A stretch of 64,000 nucleotides of DNA from Streptomyces sp. NBC_00433 (GCA_036015235.1 CP107926.1:8613501-8677500), one strand, 5' to 3'. Positions 27,486 through 36,589 are shown, numbered from the stretch's first letter. Notes: a model not told the origin generated them from the letters alone. Translations and numbers: made by a program.

Positions 27486-27582
27486 GGCACCATCCTACGA
27501 AATGAACGCATGAACGACTCTTCAAGTGATCCTGTTACGGTGGATCGGTTGCCCCCTCCGCTGTGAAGGAACCGCTGCCGCC

Positions 27583-29568
27583 ATGTCTTATCCCGCCACT
27601 CGGCTTCTCCCGCAGGCGTCGAGCCGTACGCCTGCCGCGGCCCCGCGCCGCCGTACCCGGGTCCTCGCGCTGGCCGAGGCCCGCTGGGCCGCCGCGGCGC
27701 TGGTGCTGTTCCTGGTCGCGCTGCCGCTGCAGCTGACCGGCGCCCCGGCGTGGGCCTGGGGGCCGCTGTACGCGCTCGCGTACGCCACCGGGGGATGGGA
27801 GCCGGGCTGGGCAGGACTCCAGGCGCTGAAGGACAGGACCTTGGACGTGGACCTGCTGATGATCGTCGCCGCGCTCGGCGCCGCGGCGATCGGGCAGGTC
27901 ATGGACGGCGCCCTGCTGATCGTCATCTTCGCCACCTCCGGCGCGCTGGAGGCGCTGGCCACCGCCCGCACCCAGGACGCCGTACGCGGCCTGCTGGACC
28001 TCGCGCCCGCCACCGCCACCCGCCTGGCGGACGACGGTACCGAGCAGGCCGTCGAGACCGCCCGGCTCGCGGTCGGCGACACCCTCCTGGTCCGCCCCGG
28101 GGAGCGCGTCGGCGCCGACGGCCGCGTCCTGGACGGTGCGAGCGAGGTTGACCAGGCCACCATCACCGGTGAGCCCCTGCCCGTGGCCAAGCAGCCCGGC
28201 GACGAGGTCTTCGCCGGCACCCTCAACGGCACCGGGGCGCTGCGGATCAAGGTGGAACGGGACCCGTCGGACTCGGTCATCGCCCGGATCGTGGCCATGG
28301 TCGAGGAAGCCTCGCAGACCAAGGCGCCCACGCAGCTGTTCATCGAGAAGGTCGAGCAGCGCTACAGCCTCGGCATGATCGCCGCCACCCTCGCGGTCTT
28401 CCTCGTCCCGCTCGCGTTCGGCGCGGGCGTGACCGGGGCGCTACTGCGCGCGATGACGTTCATGATCGTCGCATCGCCGTGCGCGGTGGTCCTCGCGACC
28501 ATGCCGCCGCTGCTGTCCGCGATCGCCAACGCCGGACGGCACGGAGTGCTGATCAAGTCCGCCGTGGTCATGGAGCGGCTCGGGCAGGTCGACGCCGTCG
28601 CGTTGGACAAGACCGGCACCCTCACCGAGGGCACCCCTCGCCTGGCCGCGATCCGCCCGCTGGCCGGGAGCGGCCTGGACGAGGACGAACTGCTGGCGCT
28701 TGCCGCGGCTGCCGAGCACTCCAGCGAGCACCCGCTGGCCCGCGCCGTCGTGGCCGCCGCCCGCGAGCGCGGTCTCGCCGTGCCGGCGGCACGCGACTTC
28801 GCCTCCACCCCCGGCGTGGGCGTGACCGCCACCGTCGACGGCCGCACCGTCGTGGTCGGTACTCCGGCCCGGCTTCCGGCAGCGTCCGACGCTGACGGCG
28901 CCCGCGCTGCGGCCGTCGCAGGTGAATTGGAGGGCGGCGGGCACACCGCTGTCCTCGTCCGGCGCGACGGCCGCTTCCTCGGCGTGCTCGGGCTCGCCGA
29001 CCGTCTGCGGCCCGACGCCGCCGACACCGTCACCGCGCTCGGCCGGCTCGCCGATGCCCCTCCGATGCTGCTGACCGGCGACAACCCGCGGGCGGCCGCC
29101 CGGCTCGCCGCCGAGGTCGGCATCACGGACGTACGCGCCGGGCTGCTCCCGCAGGACAAGGTCACAGCGGTACGGGAGCTGGAACTGGCCGGCCGCAAGG
29201 TGCTCGTCGTCGGCGACGGTGTCAACGACGCCCCCGCCCTGGCTGCCGCCCACACCGGCATCGCCATGGGCCGCACCGGCTCCGATCTGGCACTGGAGAC
29301 CGCCGACGCCGTCGTCGTCCGCGACGAGCTCGCCACCGTTCCCACCGCCATCGCCCTCTCCCGGCGGGCTCGCGGCCTCGTCGTCCAGAACCTCGTGATC
29401 GCGGGCCTGTTCATCTCCGGACTCGTCATCTGGGACCTCGCCGGGCACCTGCCGCTGCCGCTGGGTGTCGCAGGCCATGAGGGCTCCACCGTCATCGTCG
29501 GCCTCAACGGGCTGCGCCTGCTCGCCGACGGCGCCTGGCGCCGCGCCCACGCCGGCATCAGCCGCTGA
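27583..29568 (+). CDS. P1B-4-type heavy-metal transporting ATPase
   Basis: 661-residue heavy-metal P-type ATPase. The membrane motif is SPC (residues 298-300) rather than CPC, and the last helix region has HEGST (from residue 632). Together these are the P1B-4 signature linked to cobalt, zinc, iron or nickel efflux. TGE is at 195-197, phosphorylation site DKTGT at 342-346, SEHPLA in the N domain and GDGVNDAP from 544. No N-terminal metal-binding domain. Divergent from the CzrA-like sensor. Confidence 0.9.
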   Translation: MSYPATRLLPQASSRTPAAAPRRRTRVLALAEARWAAAALVLFLVALPLQLTGAPAWAWGPLYALAYATGGWEPGWAGLQALKDRTLDVDLLMIVAALGAAAIGQVMDGALLIVIFATSGALEALATARTQDAVRGLLDLAPATATRLADDGTEQAVETARLAVGDTLLVRPGERVGADGRVLDGASEVDQATITGEPLPVAKQPGDEVFAGTLNGTGALRIKVERDPSDSVIARIVAMVEEASQTKAPTQLFIEKVEQRYSLGMIAATLAVFLVPLAFGAGVTGALLRAMTFMIVASPCAVVLATMPPLLSAIANAGRHGVLIKSAVVMERLGQVDAVALDKTGTLTEGTPRLAAIRPLAGSGLDEDELLALAAAAEHSSEHPLARAVVAAARERGLAVPAARDFASTPGVGVTATVDGRTVVVGTPARLPAASDADGARAAAVAGELEGGGHTAVLVRRDGRFLGVLGLADRLRPDAADTVTALGRLADAPPMLLTGDNPRAAARLAAEVGITDVRAGLLPQDKVTAVRELELAGRKVLVVGDGVNDAPALAAAHTGIAMGRTGSDLALETADAVVVRDELATVPTAIALSRRARGLVVQNLVIAGLFISGLVIWDLAGHLPLPLGVAGHEGSTVIVGLNGLRLLADGAWRRAHAGISR

Positions 29569-29574
29569 GCCGGG

Positions 29575-30228
29575 TCAGCGCGGGACGATGCCGTTCTCAT
29601 AGGCGTAGATGACCGCCTGGATGCGGTCGCGCAGCCCCAGCTTCGCCAGCACGCGCTTGACGTGGGTGCGGATGGTCGATTCCTCGATGGTCAGCGCCGC
29701 GGCGATCTCGCGGTTGGACAACCCCTGCGCGAGGAGGTGGAGCACTTCGCGCTCGCGCGGGGTGAGGTCGACCAGCGGCGCTGTCGAAGACAGGTCCTGG
29801 GCGGGTTGGGCGGCGAGGCGTTCGATGACGCGGCGGGTCACGGACGGCGAGAGCAGGCAGTCGCCGTCGGCGACGGTGTGGACGGCGGCGATGAGTTCCT
29901 CGGGGCGGGCGCGTTTGAGCAGGAAGCCGGACGCGCCGGCACGCAGCGCTCCGAAGACGTAGTCGTCCTGCTCGAAGGTGGTGAGCATCAGCACCTTCGT
30001 CTCCGGGGCGGTGCCGACGAGTTCGCGGGTCGCCGTGATGCCGTCGGTGTCGGGCATGCGGACGTCCATGAGGATGACATCCGGGTCCAGGCGGCGTGCC
30101 TCGGTGACGGCTTCGCGCCCTGTGGCGGCCTGACCGACGACGGTGATGGTGCCGTCCACGGTGAGCAGTTCGATCAGGCCTGCGCGCATCAGGTGGTCGT
30201 CGTCGGCGACGAGGACACGGGTCACCAC
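29575..30228 (-). CDS. NarL/LuxR-type response regulator
   Basis: 217-residue response regulator. The receiver domain has the acidic pocket ADDD near residues 8-11, phospho-Asp at about 55 (VILMDVRMPD) and Lys in FLLKR. The LuxR-type helix-turn-helix is LTPREREVLHLLAQGLSNREIAAAL. Its GTG start overlaps the original stop of the upstream histidine kinase frame, the standard coupled arrangement. It probably controls the adjacent ABC exporter genes. Confidence 0.92.
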   Translation of the reverse strand: MVTRVLVADDDHLMRAGLIELLTVDGTITVVGQAATGREAVTEARRLDPDVILMDVRMPDTDGITATRELVGTAPETKVLMLTTFEQDDYVFGALRAGASGFLLKRARPEELIAAVHTVADGDCLLSPSVTRRVIERLAAQPAQDLSSTAPLVDLTPREREVLHLLAQGLSNREIAAALTIEESTIRTHVKRVLAKLGLRDRIQAVIYAYENGIVPR

Positions 30229-30289
30229 GGGCGGCCGGTGTACGGGAGGAGGGCGGACAGAACGTACACGCGGCCGGTCGCGCGGGTGC

Positions 30290-31441
30290 TCAGCTTCCCG
30301 CCCAGGGACTGAGCCGCTCGCGCATGCCGATCAGCCCGTGGCCGCCGCCGGGTGTCGTTCGGGCCGCTGCCGGCGCGACGGCGTTGCTGACGGTCAGGTG
30401 GAGCGCGTCGTCGAGGTAGGCCAGTTCGATGCGGATGGCGCCGGTGCCGTAGCGGGTGGCGTTGGTGAGCGCCTCCTGGACGATGCGGTAGGTGCCGTGC
30501 TCGACCGGTACGGCCAGCGGCTGCCGCTGCCTGGTGCGGGTCATCTCGATCGTGTGGCCGCCGGCGCGGTGCTGGGCGACCAGCGCGTCCAGGGCGGCCA
30601 GGCCGGGCGGTGCCTCCACGGCGGTGCCGTCCGAGCGCAGCGCGCCGACGAAGTGGTCGATGTCGGCCACGGTCTGGCGGGCGAGTTCCTCGATCGCGAC
30701 GAGCGCGGCGAGGTCGCGGTCGGGGTCCCGGTCGCGGCGCAGCCGGGCGGCGCCGGCGCGTACGGTGATCACGTTCAGCGCGTGCGCGGCCGAGTCGTGG
30801 AGGTCGCGGGCTATGCGGGCCCGCTCCTCGGCGACGGCCAGCTCCCGCTCCCGTACGGCCGCCTGTTCGGCGCGGGCGGCGCGGTCGGCGAACTCGGCCA
30901 GTTGCGCGCGGCGCAGGCGGGTGCGCTCGCCGGCGAACCAGGCGACGGTGAAGGCGAGCGTGGCGTGGAAGAGGTCGGCGTAGTTGAACGTGGCCGCCGC
31001 GGTGGCGGCGAGGTAGGCGGTCAGCAGGCTCGCGACGGCGGTCATGCCCGCAGGGGTCCACGCCGGTGATCCACGGTTGTCGCCGCGTCGGCTGACCAGG
31101 ACGTAGAGCGCCGCTGCCAGGCCGACCGGGAGCCAGACCGTCACGCCCCACACGGCGAAGGCGACGCTGGCGGCGGCGGACGCGAGGAAAACGGCCCAGG
31201 GACTTCGGCGCCGGGCGGCCAGCGGTGCCGCCGTGGCGCAGGCCAGCACAGCGCGGGGTAGGTCGAGCGGCTGCCGGGCGGCCTCCGCCGGGTCCAGGCC
31301 GCTCAGGGTGAGCGCCAGCAGCGCCCCCGCGACCGCGACCGCCACAGCGATGTCGGCCACCTCGGCCCGCGGGAACGCACCCGTGCGCGACGTGGCAGCG
31401 GACCGGGCCCGCGCCCGGGTGCGGGGTGCGCTGATCGACAT
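30290..31441 (-). CDS. sensor histidine kinase (HisKA_3), C-terminus frameshifted
   Basis: About 383-residue membrane kinase. Hydrophobic segments span the first 170 residues, then ARIARDLHDSAAH carries the phospho-His (about residue 215), followed by an N-box (EALTNATRYG) and a G-box (GGGHGLIGMRER). After GMRERLS the frame hits a stop at 30290. The next frame continues LGGKLSTRATGRVYVLS and ends at 30222, overlapping the response-regulator start as these pairs normally do. A single-base indel near 30300 has therefore removed the last strands of the ATPase domain, or it is a sequencing error. Confidence 0.85.
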   Translation of the reverse strand: MSISAPRTRARARSAATSRTGAFPRAEVADIAVAVAVAGALLALTLSGLDPAEAARQPLDLPRAVLACATAAPLAARRRSPWAVFLASAAASVAFAVWGVTVWLPVGLAAALYVLVSRRGDNRGSPAWTPAGMTAVASLLTAYLAATAAATFNYADLFHATLAFTVAWFAGERTRLRRAQLAEFADRAARAEQAAVRERELAVAEERARIARDLHDSAAHALNVITVRAGAARLRRDRDPDRDLAALVAIEELARQTVADIDHFVGALRSDGTAVEAPPGLAALDALVAQHRAGGHTIEMTRTRQRQPLAVPVEHGTYRIVQEALTNATRYGTGAIRIELAYLDDALHLTVSNAVAPAAARTTPGGGHGLIGMRERLSPWAGS

Positions 31442-31579
31442 GACCACGAGGCGAGACTATCCCCGCCGCGCCGTCGGAGAGTCCCCCCGGCGGGGGAGAA
31501 GGGTCCTCGAAACGTCCACGGTGGATCTCGTCCTGGCAGGTGTTTCGCGGGTGCCGGACCCCGCCTAGCGTCAGGGGAC

Positions 31580-31726
31580 GTGCTGACACCCACTATTTCA
31601 CCGCTTGCGGCGTCCGAGATGACCAAGCCGGTGCACCTGATCTTCATCGGCGTCCTCGTCCTGGCCGTCGCGGTCTGGGCCCTTGTCTCCTGGCTCCGCC
31701 GCGATCGGGACCAGGACGGGCGATGA
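31580..31726 (+). CDS. tiny single-TM protein leading the ABC operon
   Basis: 48 residues from GTG 31580 (or 35 from ATG 31619). One hydrophobic helix (LIFIGVLVLAVAVWALVSWL) is followed by a charged tail RRDRDQDGR. Its TGA overlaps the ABC ATPase ATG (ATGA), which implies translational coupling. Function unknown; it may be a leader peptide or an accessory subunit of the exporter. Confidence 0.55.
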   Translation: MLTPTISPLAASEMTKPVHLIFIGVLVLAVAVWALVSWLRRDRDQDGR

Positions 31727-32466
31727 CCGAGTACCGCGACACCGCAGCCCACACCGATCCGGTCACGGTCCGCGGACTGACCAAACGCTACCGGTCGACG
31801 ACGGCCGTGGACGATGTCTCGTTCACCCTTGCCGCCGGGACGGTCACCGGCTTCCTCGGGCCCAACGGCGCCGGAAAGTCGACGACCTTGCGGATACTGC
31901 TCGGCCTCGCGACGCCGACGTCCGGCACCGCGCTGGTCTTCGGACGGCCGTACGCCCAACTCACCTCGCCGACTGAGACGGTGGGCGCCGTCCTGGAGTC
32001 GAACGACTTCCACCCGGCGCGCAGCGGCCGAACCCACCTGCGCACGCTGGCGCTTGCCGCCGGGATCGGCTGGGACCAAGTCGACGACGTGCTCGCCCGC
32101 GTGGAGCTGACCGCCGCCGCGACCCGCCCGGTCGGCGGCTACTCCCTCGGCATGCGGCAGCGGCTCGGCCTGGCCGCGGCCCTGCTCGGCGAGCCGCGGC
32201 TGCTCGTCCTGGACGAGCCGATCAACGGCTTGGACCCGGCAGGGGTGCGCTGGCTGCGCACCGTGCTGCGGGACTTCGCCGCCGACGGCGGCACCGTCCT
32301 CGTCTCCAGCCACGTCCTGGCAGAGGTCGGGCAGAGCGTCGACCGCGTCCTGATCATCGCGGGCGGCCGGCTGCTGGCCGACGCCCCCGTCGAGGAGATC
32401 GCGGGCGCCGAAGGCCGGACCCTCGAAGACGCCTACCTGCGGCTCACCGAGGGAGTCACGTCATGA
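31723..32466 (+). CDS. ABC transporter ATP-binding protein
   Basis: 247-residue ABC ATPase. Walker A is GPNGAGKST near residue 46, the signature is SLGMRQRLGLAAAL, Walker B is RLLVLDEPINGLDPAG and the switch is VSSH. It resembles the DrrA/CcmA-type ATPases of ABC-2 exporters. It overlaps the small TM ORF upstream and the permease downstream by four bases each. Confidence 0.92.
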   Translation: MTEYRDTAAHTDPVTVRGLTKRYRSTTAVDDVSFTLAAGTVTGFLGPNGAGKSTTLRILLGLATPTSGTALVFGRPYAQLTSPTETVGAVLESNDFHPARSGRTHLRTLALAAGIGWDQVDDVLARVELTAAATRPVGGYSLGMRQRLGLAAALLGEPRLLVLDEPINGLDPAGVRWLRTVLRDFAADGGTVLVSSHVLAEVGQSVDRVLIIAGGRLLADAPVEEIAGAEGRTLEDAYLRLTEGVTS

Positions 32467-33203
32467 AGAACCAACTCCGTTCCGAGGCGTACAAGATGGC
32501 CACCACCCGCGGCAACGCCGGATTGGCCGCAGCCATGCTCGGCCTGGTCGGGCTCGCCATCCTGGTGCACGTCCTCAGCCTGTCCGCCCAGGACCTGGCC
32601 ACCCGTTCACAGCAGCTCAGCCTCTTCATCGACGTCGGTGTCAACCTCGCAGCCCTGTTCGCCGCGCTCGTCGGCGCGCTGGCCGTCACCGGCGAATACC
32701 GCACCCGCACCATCCGCCCGACCCTGCTCGCGCAACCGCGGCGCGCGACCGTCATCACCGCCAAGGCCGCCTGCGTGCTGGTCGCGGGAGCGGTGACCGG
32801 CCTGCTCAGCGCCGGCGCCGCCGCGGGCATCGGCAGCATCGCGCTCGCCGGCCGCGGCTTCACCAACCGCCTCACCGCCGCAGACATCACCCAGCTCCTC
32901 ACCGGTGCCGCGGGCGGCGGCGCGCTGTGGGCGGCGATCGGGCTCGGCGTCGGCGCGGCCATCCGCGCGCAAGTCCCCGCGGTGGTCGGCCTGTTCGCCT
33001 GGGTGCTCTTCGTCGAGAACACCCTCGTCGAGATCCCCCGTGTCGAACGCTTCGCCCCCGGAGCCCTCGCCAAGTCCCTCGCCGGCCAGACCGACGACGG
33101 CATCCTCGCCTCCGGTGCTCTCGCCGCCCTCCTGCTCCTCGCCTACGCGGCTGTCGCGACCGGCATCGCACTGCGGTCCACAGCACGCCGCGACCTCGCC
33201 TGA
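32463..33203 (+). CDS. ABC-2-type permease
   Basis: 246-residue membrane permease with about six hydrophobic segments. It starts MKNQLRSEAYKMATTR and contains VTGEYRTRTIRPTLLAQPRR, a stretch typical of ABC-2 permeases of this group. It pairs with the preceding ATPase (ATGA overlap). The substrate is unknown; the neighbouring two-component genes suggest induction by a cell-envelope signal. Confidence 0.87.
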   Translation: MKNQLRSEAYKMATTRGNAGLAAAMLGLVGLAILVHVLSLSAQDLATRSQQLSLFIDVGVNLAALFAALVGALAVTGEYRTRTIRPTLLAQPRRATVITAKAACVLVAGAVTGLLSAGAAAGIGSIALAGRGFTNRLTAADITQLLTGAAGGGALWAAIGLGVGAAIRAQVPAVVGLFAWVLFVENTLVEIPRVERFAPGALAKSLAGQTDDGILASGALAALLLLAYAAVATGIALRSTARRDLA

Positions 33204-33701
33204 GGCGGCGACCTCCCCTCCCGTCAGGCGGGGACCCACTGACGGCGGGGGGGCGATTGCGGGCACGCGTCGGCCGCGCTTCTGCGACCGATTCGGTACC
33301 CACCACGGGACGAATCACGCGTCCGAGTACCTTTCCTCGTCGCCCCCGTGCTCGCTCCGCCCCGGTAGGCGCCACGGCCACCTGGCGGGGCCACTCGGAC
33401 GCGGCGGCACAGTCGGCAGAAGTGTCTGCTCGGGCTGCAGCCGGCGGGACAACCTTCGGCCTCCACCCGAGCAACTTGGGAGAGCCGCGAGGGAGGTCGA
33501 GCGTGCCAGCATCTGAGCCGACAGAAGGCAAGCTTGAACGCAACAAGCACCGTCCTTTACCAAGGCGTGCGGGTTTACGGCGCGGTCGACCCCGTAGGCC
33601 GCAACCCCAGTGCGTGAATTATCCGAGGCATACGAGTAAGTCGGGTCGATCCACCAGCGAGCAGATTTACTCCCTTTCCCCACTTCGAAAGCGTGGATTC
33701 A
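33204..33701. other. intergenic, nothing recognised
   Basis: 498 bp between the permease gene and a secreted-protein gene. No convincing frame, RNA gene or repeat is seen. It becomes AT-richer toward 33640-33700, where the downstream promoter probably lies. Confidence 0.35.
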
Positions 33702-34310
33702 GTGAGCATTCGCAAATTCGTTTCCGCCCGCAGCGCCGCCGTCGTCGCCGCGGCCGCGATGGCATCCATCGCCGCGACGGCTCTTCCGGCCTCCGCCCAC
33801 GAAGCGGTCATGCTCACCGCGCAGGACCGCCTCCCGTGGGTGGCGCCCCTGGTGCTCCAGGGCACGGACCCTATGGGCCTGTATGGCACGGTGGACGTCT
33901 CCGGCGACGTGCGCTCCGCGCAGCTGCACTTCACCGCAGGCGAGGAGGTCAGCATCGCCCTGGTCATCCCGGACGAGGCGCCCGAGAACACCCTCACCAA
34001 GAGCCAGCTGCCCACCATCACGCTGATAGACCCGCAGCTGCACGTCACCGAGATCACCCCCGAACTGCGCATCCCGATCGTCGACGACGACAGCGGCAAC
34101 AACTTCATCATCCTGGCCAGCTACGACACCACTGCGGTCACCGGCACCTACTCGGTGGTCGTGTCCGCCCACGCCCCGGAGCGCTTCGCGCTGTCCACCG
34201 GCATCGAGGACACCGGCTTCCACGGCCTCGCCCGCGCCACCGTCGCCGACGAGGACGCGGTCCAGGAGTGGTACGACACCCCGGCTGTCGCCCCGCACCA
34301 CCACGGCTGA
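33702..34310 (+). CDS. secreted protein with His-tail
   Basis: About 202-residue exported protein. A classical signal peptide (SIRKFVSARSAAVV, then a hydrophobic core ending ALPASA, cleavage before HEAVML) precedes a beta-rich domain ending APHHHG. The N-terminal mature His and the C-terminal HHH could bind metal, which would suit the adjacent metal-efflux island; this is inference. GTG 33702 is chosen over GTG 33693 because it begins closer to the signal sequence. Family not recognised. Confidence 0.65.
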   Translation: MSIRKFVSARSAAVVAAAAMASIAATALPASAHEAVMLTAQDRLPWVAPLVLQGTDPMGLYGTVDVSGDVRSAQLHFTAGEEVSIALVIPDEAPENTLTKSQLPTITLIDPQLHVTEITPELRIPIVDDDSGNNFIILASYDTTAVTGTYSVVVSAHAPERFALSTGIEDTGFHGLARATVADEDAVQEWYDTPAVAPHHHG

Positions 34311-34542
34311 CAGCGGGTAACGAGCGGCCACCGGTCGCCGGACCCCGACGTACGGCCGCGCCGCGGTCCGCAATCCGCCAAATGGATGCGGACCGCGGGG
34401 TGCTCACCATCGCTTCCGAGCAGTAACTGATCGTTTCAGAATGAGATCCCGTGACAGAGCAGGCCGAACATTGGCACGGGAGGTCGATGGCCACTAGGTT
34501 CGCGTCGTCGAAGGTAAAGCGGCTGGATTTCGGGAGCAGTGC

Positions 34543-35139
34543 GTGTCCTCGTTGCATGAGTTGCAGGCCCTGCTCGGCGAGCCCGGCCGCCGCCAATCGA
34601 CCCCGGACGGCTGGAACGATGTCGAGCAACACGTAGGCTCCGCTCTGCCCGGTGACTTCAAAGCATTCCTGGACGCCTACGGCAGCGGGGTCATCTCCGG
34701 CGAGCTCGTCGTCTTCCACCCACGTGGGTCAAGCCCGTTGCTGGAGCGCATGCTCAAGACCCACAAGCGCTTCACGGAGCGCCGGGCCAGGAGTCTCGAC
34801 CGGGGCGACTTCGAGCATGTCCCGTACCCCTTCCACCCCGAGGCCGGCGGACTGATCTCGTGGGGATACGACTACAGCGGCGACGAGCACTTCTTCCTCC
34901 CCTGCGATCGGGATCCGGATCGATGGAAGATCGTCACGATGGCCCACGAAGAGGGTTGCGAGACGTTCGACGGCCCGTTCGCGAGCTTCGTCCTCGCGTT
35001 CGTGCGGCGGCTGCTCGATGTCGACCAGCACCACGGCATCGAACCAGAGGCCTTGGAGTTCCTGGAGCCGGAAGACCTGAAGGAACTGGCTGCGGCCGGG
35101 GAGATCGGCCCCGTTCAGCCGAGCTTCGAGCCGTTCTGA
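34543..35139 (+). CDS. SMI1/KNR4 (SUKH) family protein, IS passenger
   Basis: 198-residue SUKH-superfamily protein, the fold used by many immunity proteins against nuclease toxins. The stretch LPGDFKAFLDAYGSGVISGELVVFHP is the standard SUKH core, and SWGYDYSGDEHFFLPCDRDPDRWKIVT the second half. GTG 34543 has GGGAG seven bases upstream. It lies inside the IS5-type inverted repeats, convergent with the transposase. Either an orphan immunity gene or a mobile one; no toxin lies beside it. Confidence 0.82.
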   Translation: MSSLHELQALLGEPGRRQSTPDGWNDVEQHVGSALPGDFKAFLDAYGSGVISGELVVFHPRGSSPLLERMLKTHKRFTERRARSLDRGDFEHVPYPFHPEAGGLISWGYDYSGDEHFFLPCDRDPDRWKIVTMAHEEGCETFDGPFASFVLAFVRRLLDVDQHHGIEPEALEFLEPEDLKELAAAGEIGPVQPSFEPF

Positions 35140-35172
35140 CCTTGCGCGCTGCTCAAGGCGGAGTGATGTCAC

Positions 35173-36001
35173 TCAGTCTTTGCTGCCCCGGCGGCACAAT
35201 GAACTATTGAGGCGTCTGAGGCAGATGATGCAGCATGCGAGTTCAAGCAGGGCCTGGTGGAGGTCCGCCCTACGTTCTTAGCGGGTCCGGAGTCGTTTGA
35301 ACTGGTGGAGCCAGGCGAAGGTGCGCTCGACGACCCAGCGGGTTTTGCCCAGGCCGGAACCATGGGCGACGCCGCGTCGGGCGATGAGGGGTTTGATGCC
35401 ACGTTTCCACAGCAGGCGGCGGTACTTGTCGTAGTCGTAGCCCCGGTCGGCGAAGAGCCGTTTCGGTCTGTTGCGGGGGCGACCCCGCTTTCTCCGTATC
35501 GGCGGGACGGCGTCCAGAAGCGGTATGAGCTGGGTGACGTCGTGCCGGTTGCCGCTGGTCACCGAGACGGCGATCGGGGTGCCGTGCCGGTCGACGATCA
35601 CATGGTGCTTGGACCCGGGACGGCCGCGGTCGACGGGCGAGGGCCCGACGTGATCCCCCCTTTGAGTGCCCGGATATGGGAGCCGTCGATCGCGCAATCG
35701 TCCATCTCCAGCTGCCCCCGCTGCGCAGCTCGGCAAGCAGCGTCCGGTGCAGAGTCGGCCAGACGCCCGCTTCGGTCCAGTCACGCAGCCGGCGCCAGCT
35801 GGTCACTCCCGAACAGCCCACCACCTGGGCCGGGACATCACGCCAGGCCACACCCTTGTGCAGTACGTAGACGATGCCAGCCAAAGCCACCCGGTCGGAC
35901 ACCCGCAGCCGCCCGGGATGGCGATGCCTGCGCGTCGGTGCTGACGGCAGCAACGGCGCTATGCGCTCCCAGAGTTCATCCGGCACGAGATCAGCAGCCA
36001 C
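35173..36001 (-). pseudogene. IS5-family transposase with two frameshifts and a nonsense codon
   Basis: From 36001 the frame reads DELWERIAPLLPS and VAWRDVPAQVVG (DUF4096-type N-terminus). It shifts -1 at a G5 run near 35730 to MDDCAIDGSHIRALKGG, which carries the first catalytic Asp. It shifts -1 again at AAAGGGGGG near 35660 to GSKHHVIVDRHGTPI, FADRGYDYDKY and VVERTFAWLHQFKRL, which carry the second Asp and the Glu. TAA at 35278 replaces an expected Tyr codon, after which ERRADLHQALLELA continues to TGA at 35173. The second site could be programmed frameshifting; the rest is decay. Confidence 0.8.
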
Positions 36002-36073
36002 CCACCAGAGGGTGCCGACGCAGGTCGCCCCATGCGAGCCGACACGCCGATCTCATTCTGAAACGATCAGTAA

Positions 36074-36546
36074 ATGCCGGGCGAAAGCGCCTCGATGGCC
36101 ACGCCGCAGGAGCGTGACAACAACGTCTGGCGTGACCCTTCTCCGAGATGGCCATGCACGGGCCGGAGTGCGGCCGGACGCCTTCGGACGACGACGCAGG
36201 CCGCAGACGGCGAGTCGTGGACCGGTGCCCATGCGGAACCTGTCCGCGTGGGGTGCCGGCCTCATAGCGATGGTGGGGGGATGCTGTCCCTATGCGGCGG
36301 CGCTCTTGGCCGGGCCGTGGTTCAACGGCTCAATTGCCCGCAGTCATCCGGATGACAGCCCCCTTGTCGGAGGACGACAATCCTGACGCGCGAAGCATTT
36401 GGCGCCTCCGGTGGCCAGCCGGTGGCCGGACGCCTTTGGACGGCGTAACACGGGGCAGCATAGGTCAACAAGCCGCACCTGCTCTGATCAGGCAGAACAG
36501 CACCCGGCGCCACGACCTGGCACCATTTAACACGAAGGCTCACGGT
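36074..36546. other. intergenic, nothing recognised
   Basis: About 470 bp between the IS right end and the tRNA-like 3' fragment. No frame looks like protein. It does not contain the 5' half of the adjacent tRNA sequence, so the tRNA there is incomplete. Confidence 0.4.
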
Positions 36547-36589
36547 CTCATAATGCGTAGGTCTCGGGTTCGAATCCCGAAGGCGGCTC
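36547..36589 (+). other. 3' half of a tRNA gene (att-like copy A)
   Basis: From an anticodon-loop-like CTCATAA through the T-arm (GGGTTCGAATCCC) to the acceptor strand AGGCGGC and TC. It matches the 3' part of an actinomycete tRNA-Thr(CGT) except for one loop base. No matching 5' half is present. The same 43 bases, with one mismatch, recur as a direct repeat at 51294-51336. A terminator hairpin follows at 36599. Best read as an integration-site scar. Confidence 0.7.

Larger units (their letters stand above)
34427..36070. mobile_element. IS5-family (IS427-like) element carrying a SUKH gene
   Basis: 1,644-bp element. Its outer 22 bp (starting CTGATCGTTTCAGAATGAGA) are repeated perfectly inverted at 36049-36070. 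Both ends are flanked by TAA (34424-34426 and 36071-36073), a 3-bp target duplication of the TNA type known for the IS427 group. Inside are a SUKH gene and a degraded IS5-type transposase reading inward from the right end. A normal element of this group is under 1 kb, so the SUKH gene behaves as a passenger. Confidence 0.75.

Noticed and set aside
36547..36589. Intact tRNA gene at 36.5 kb
   Set aside because: Only the part from the anticodon loop to the acceptor strand is present; the upstream bases do not pair with the anticodon stem or acceptor, and no D-arm is seen.
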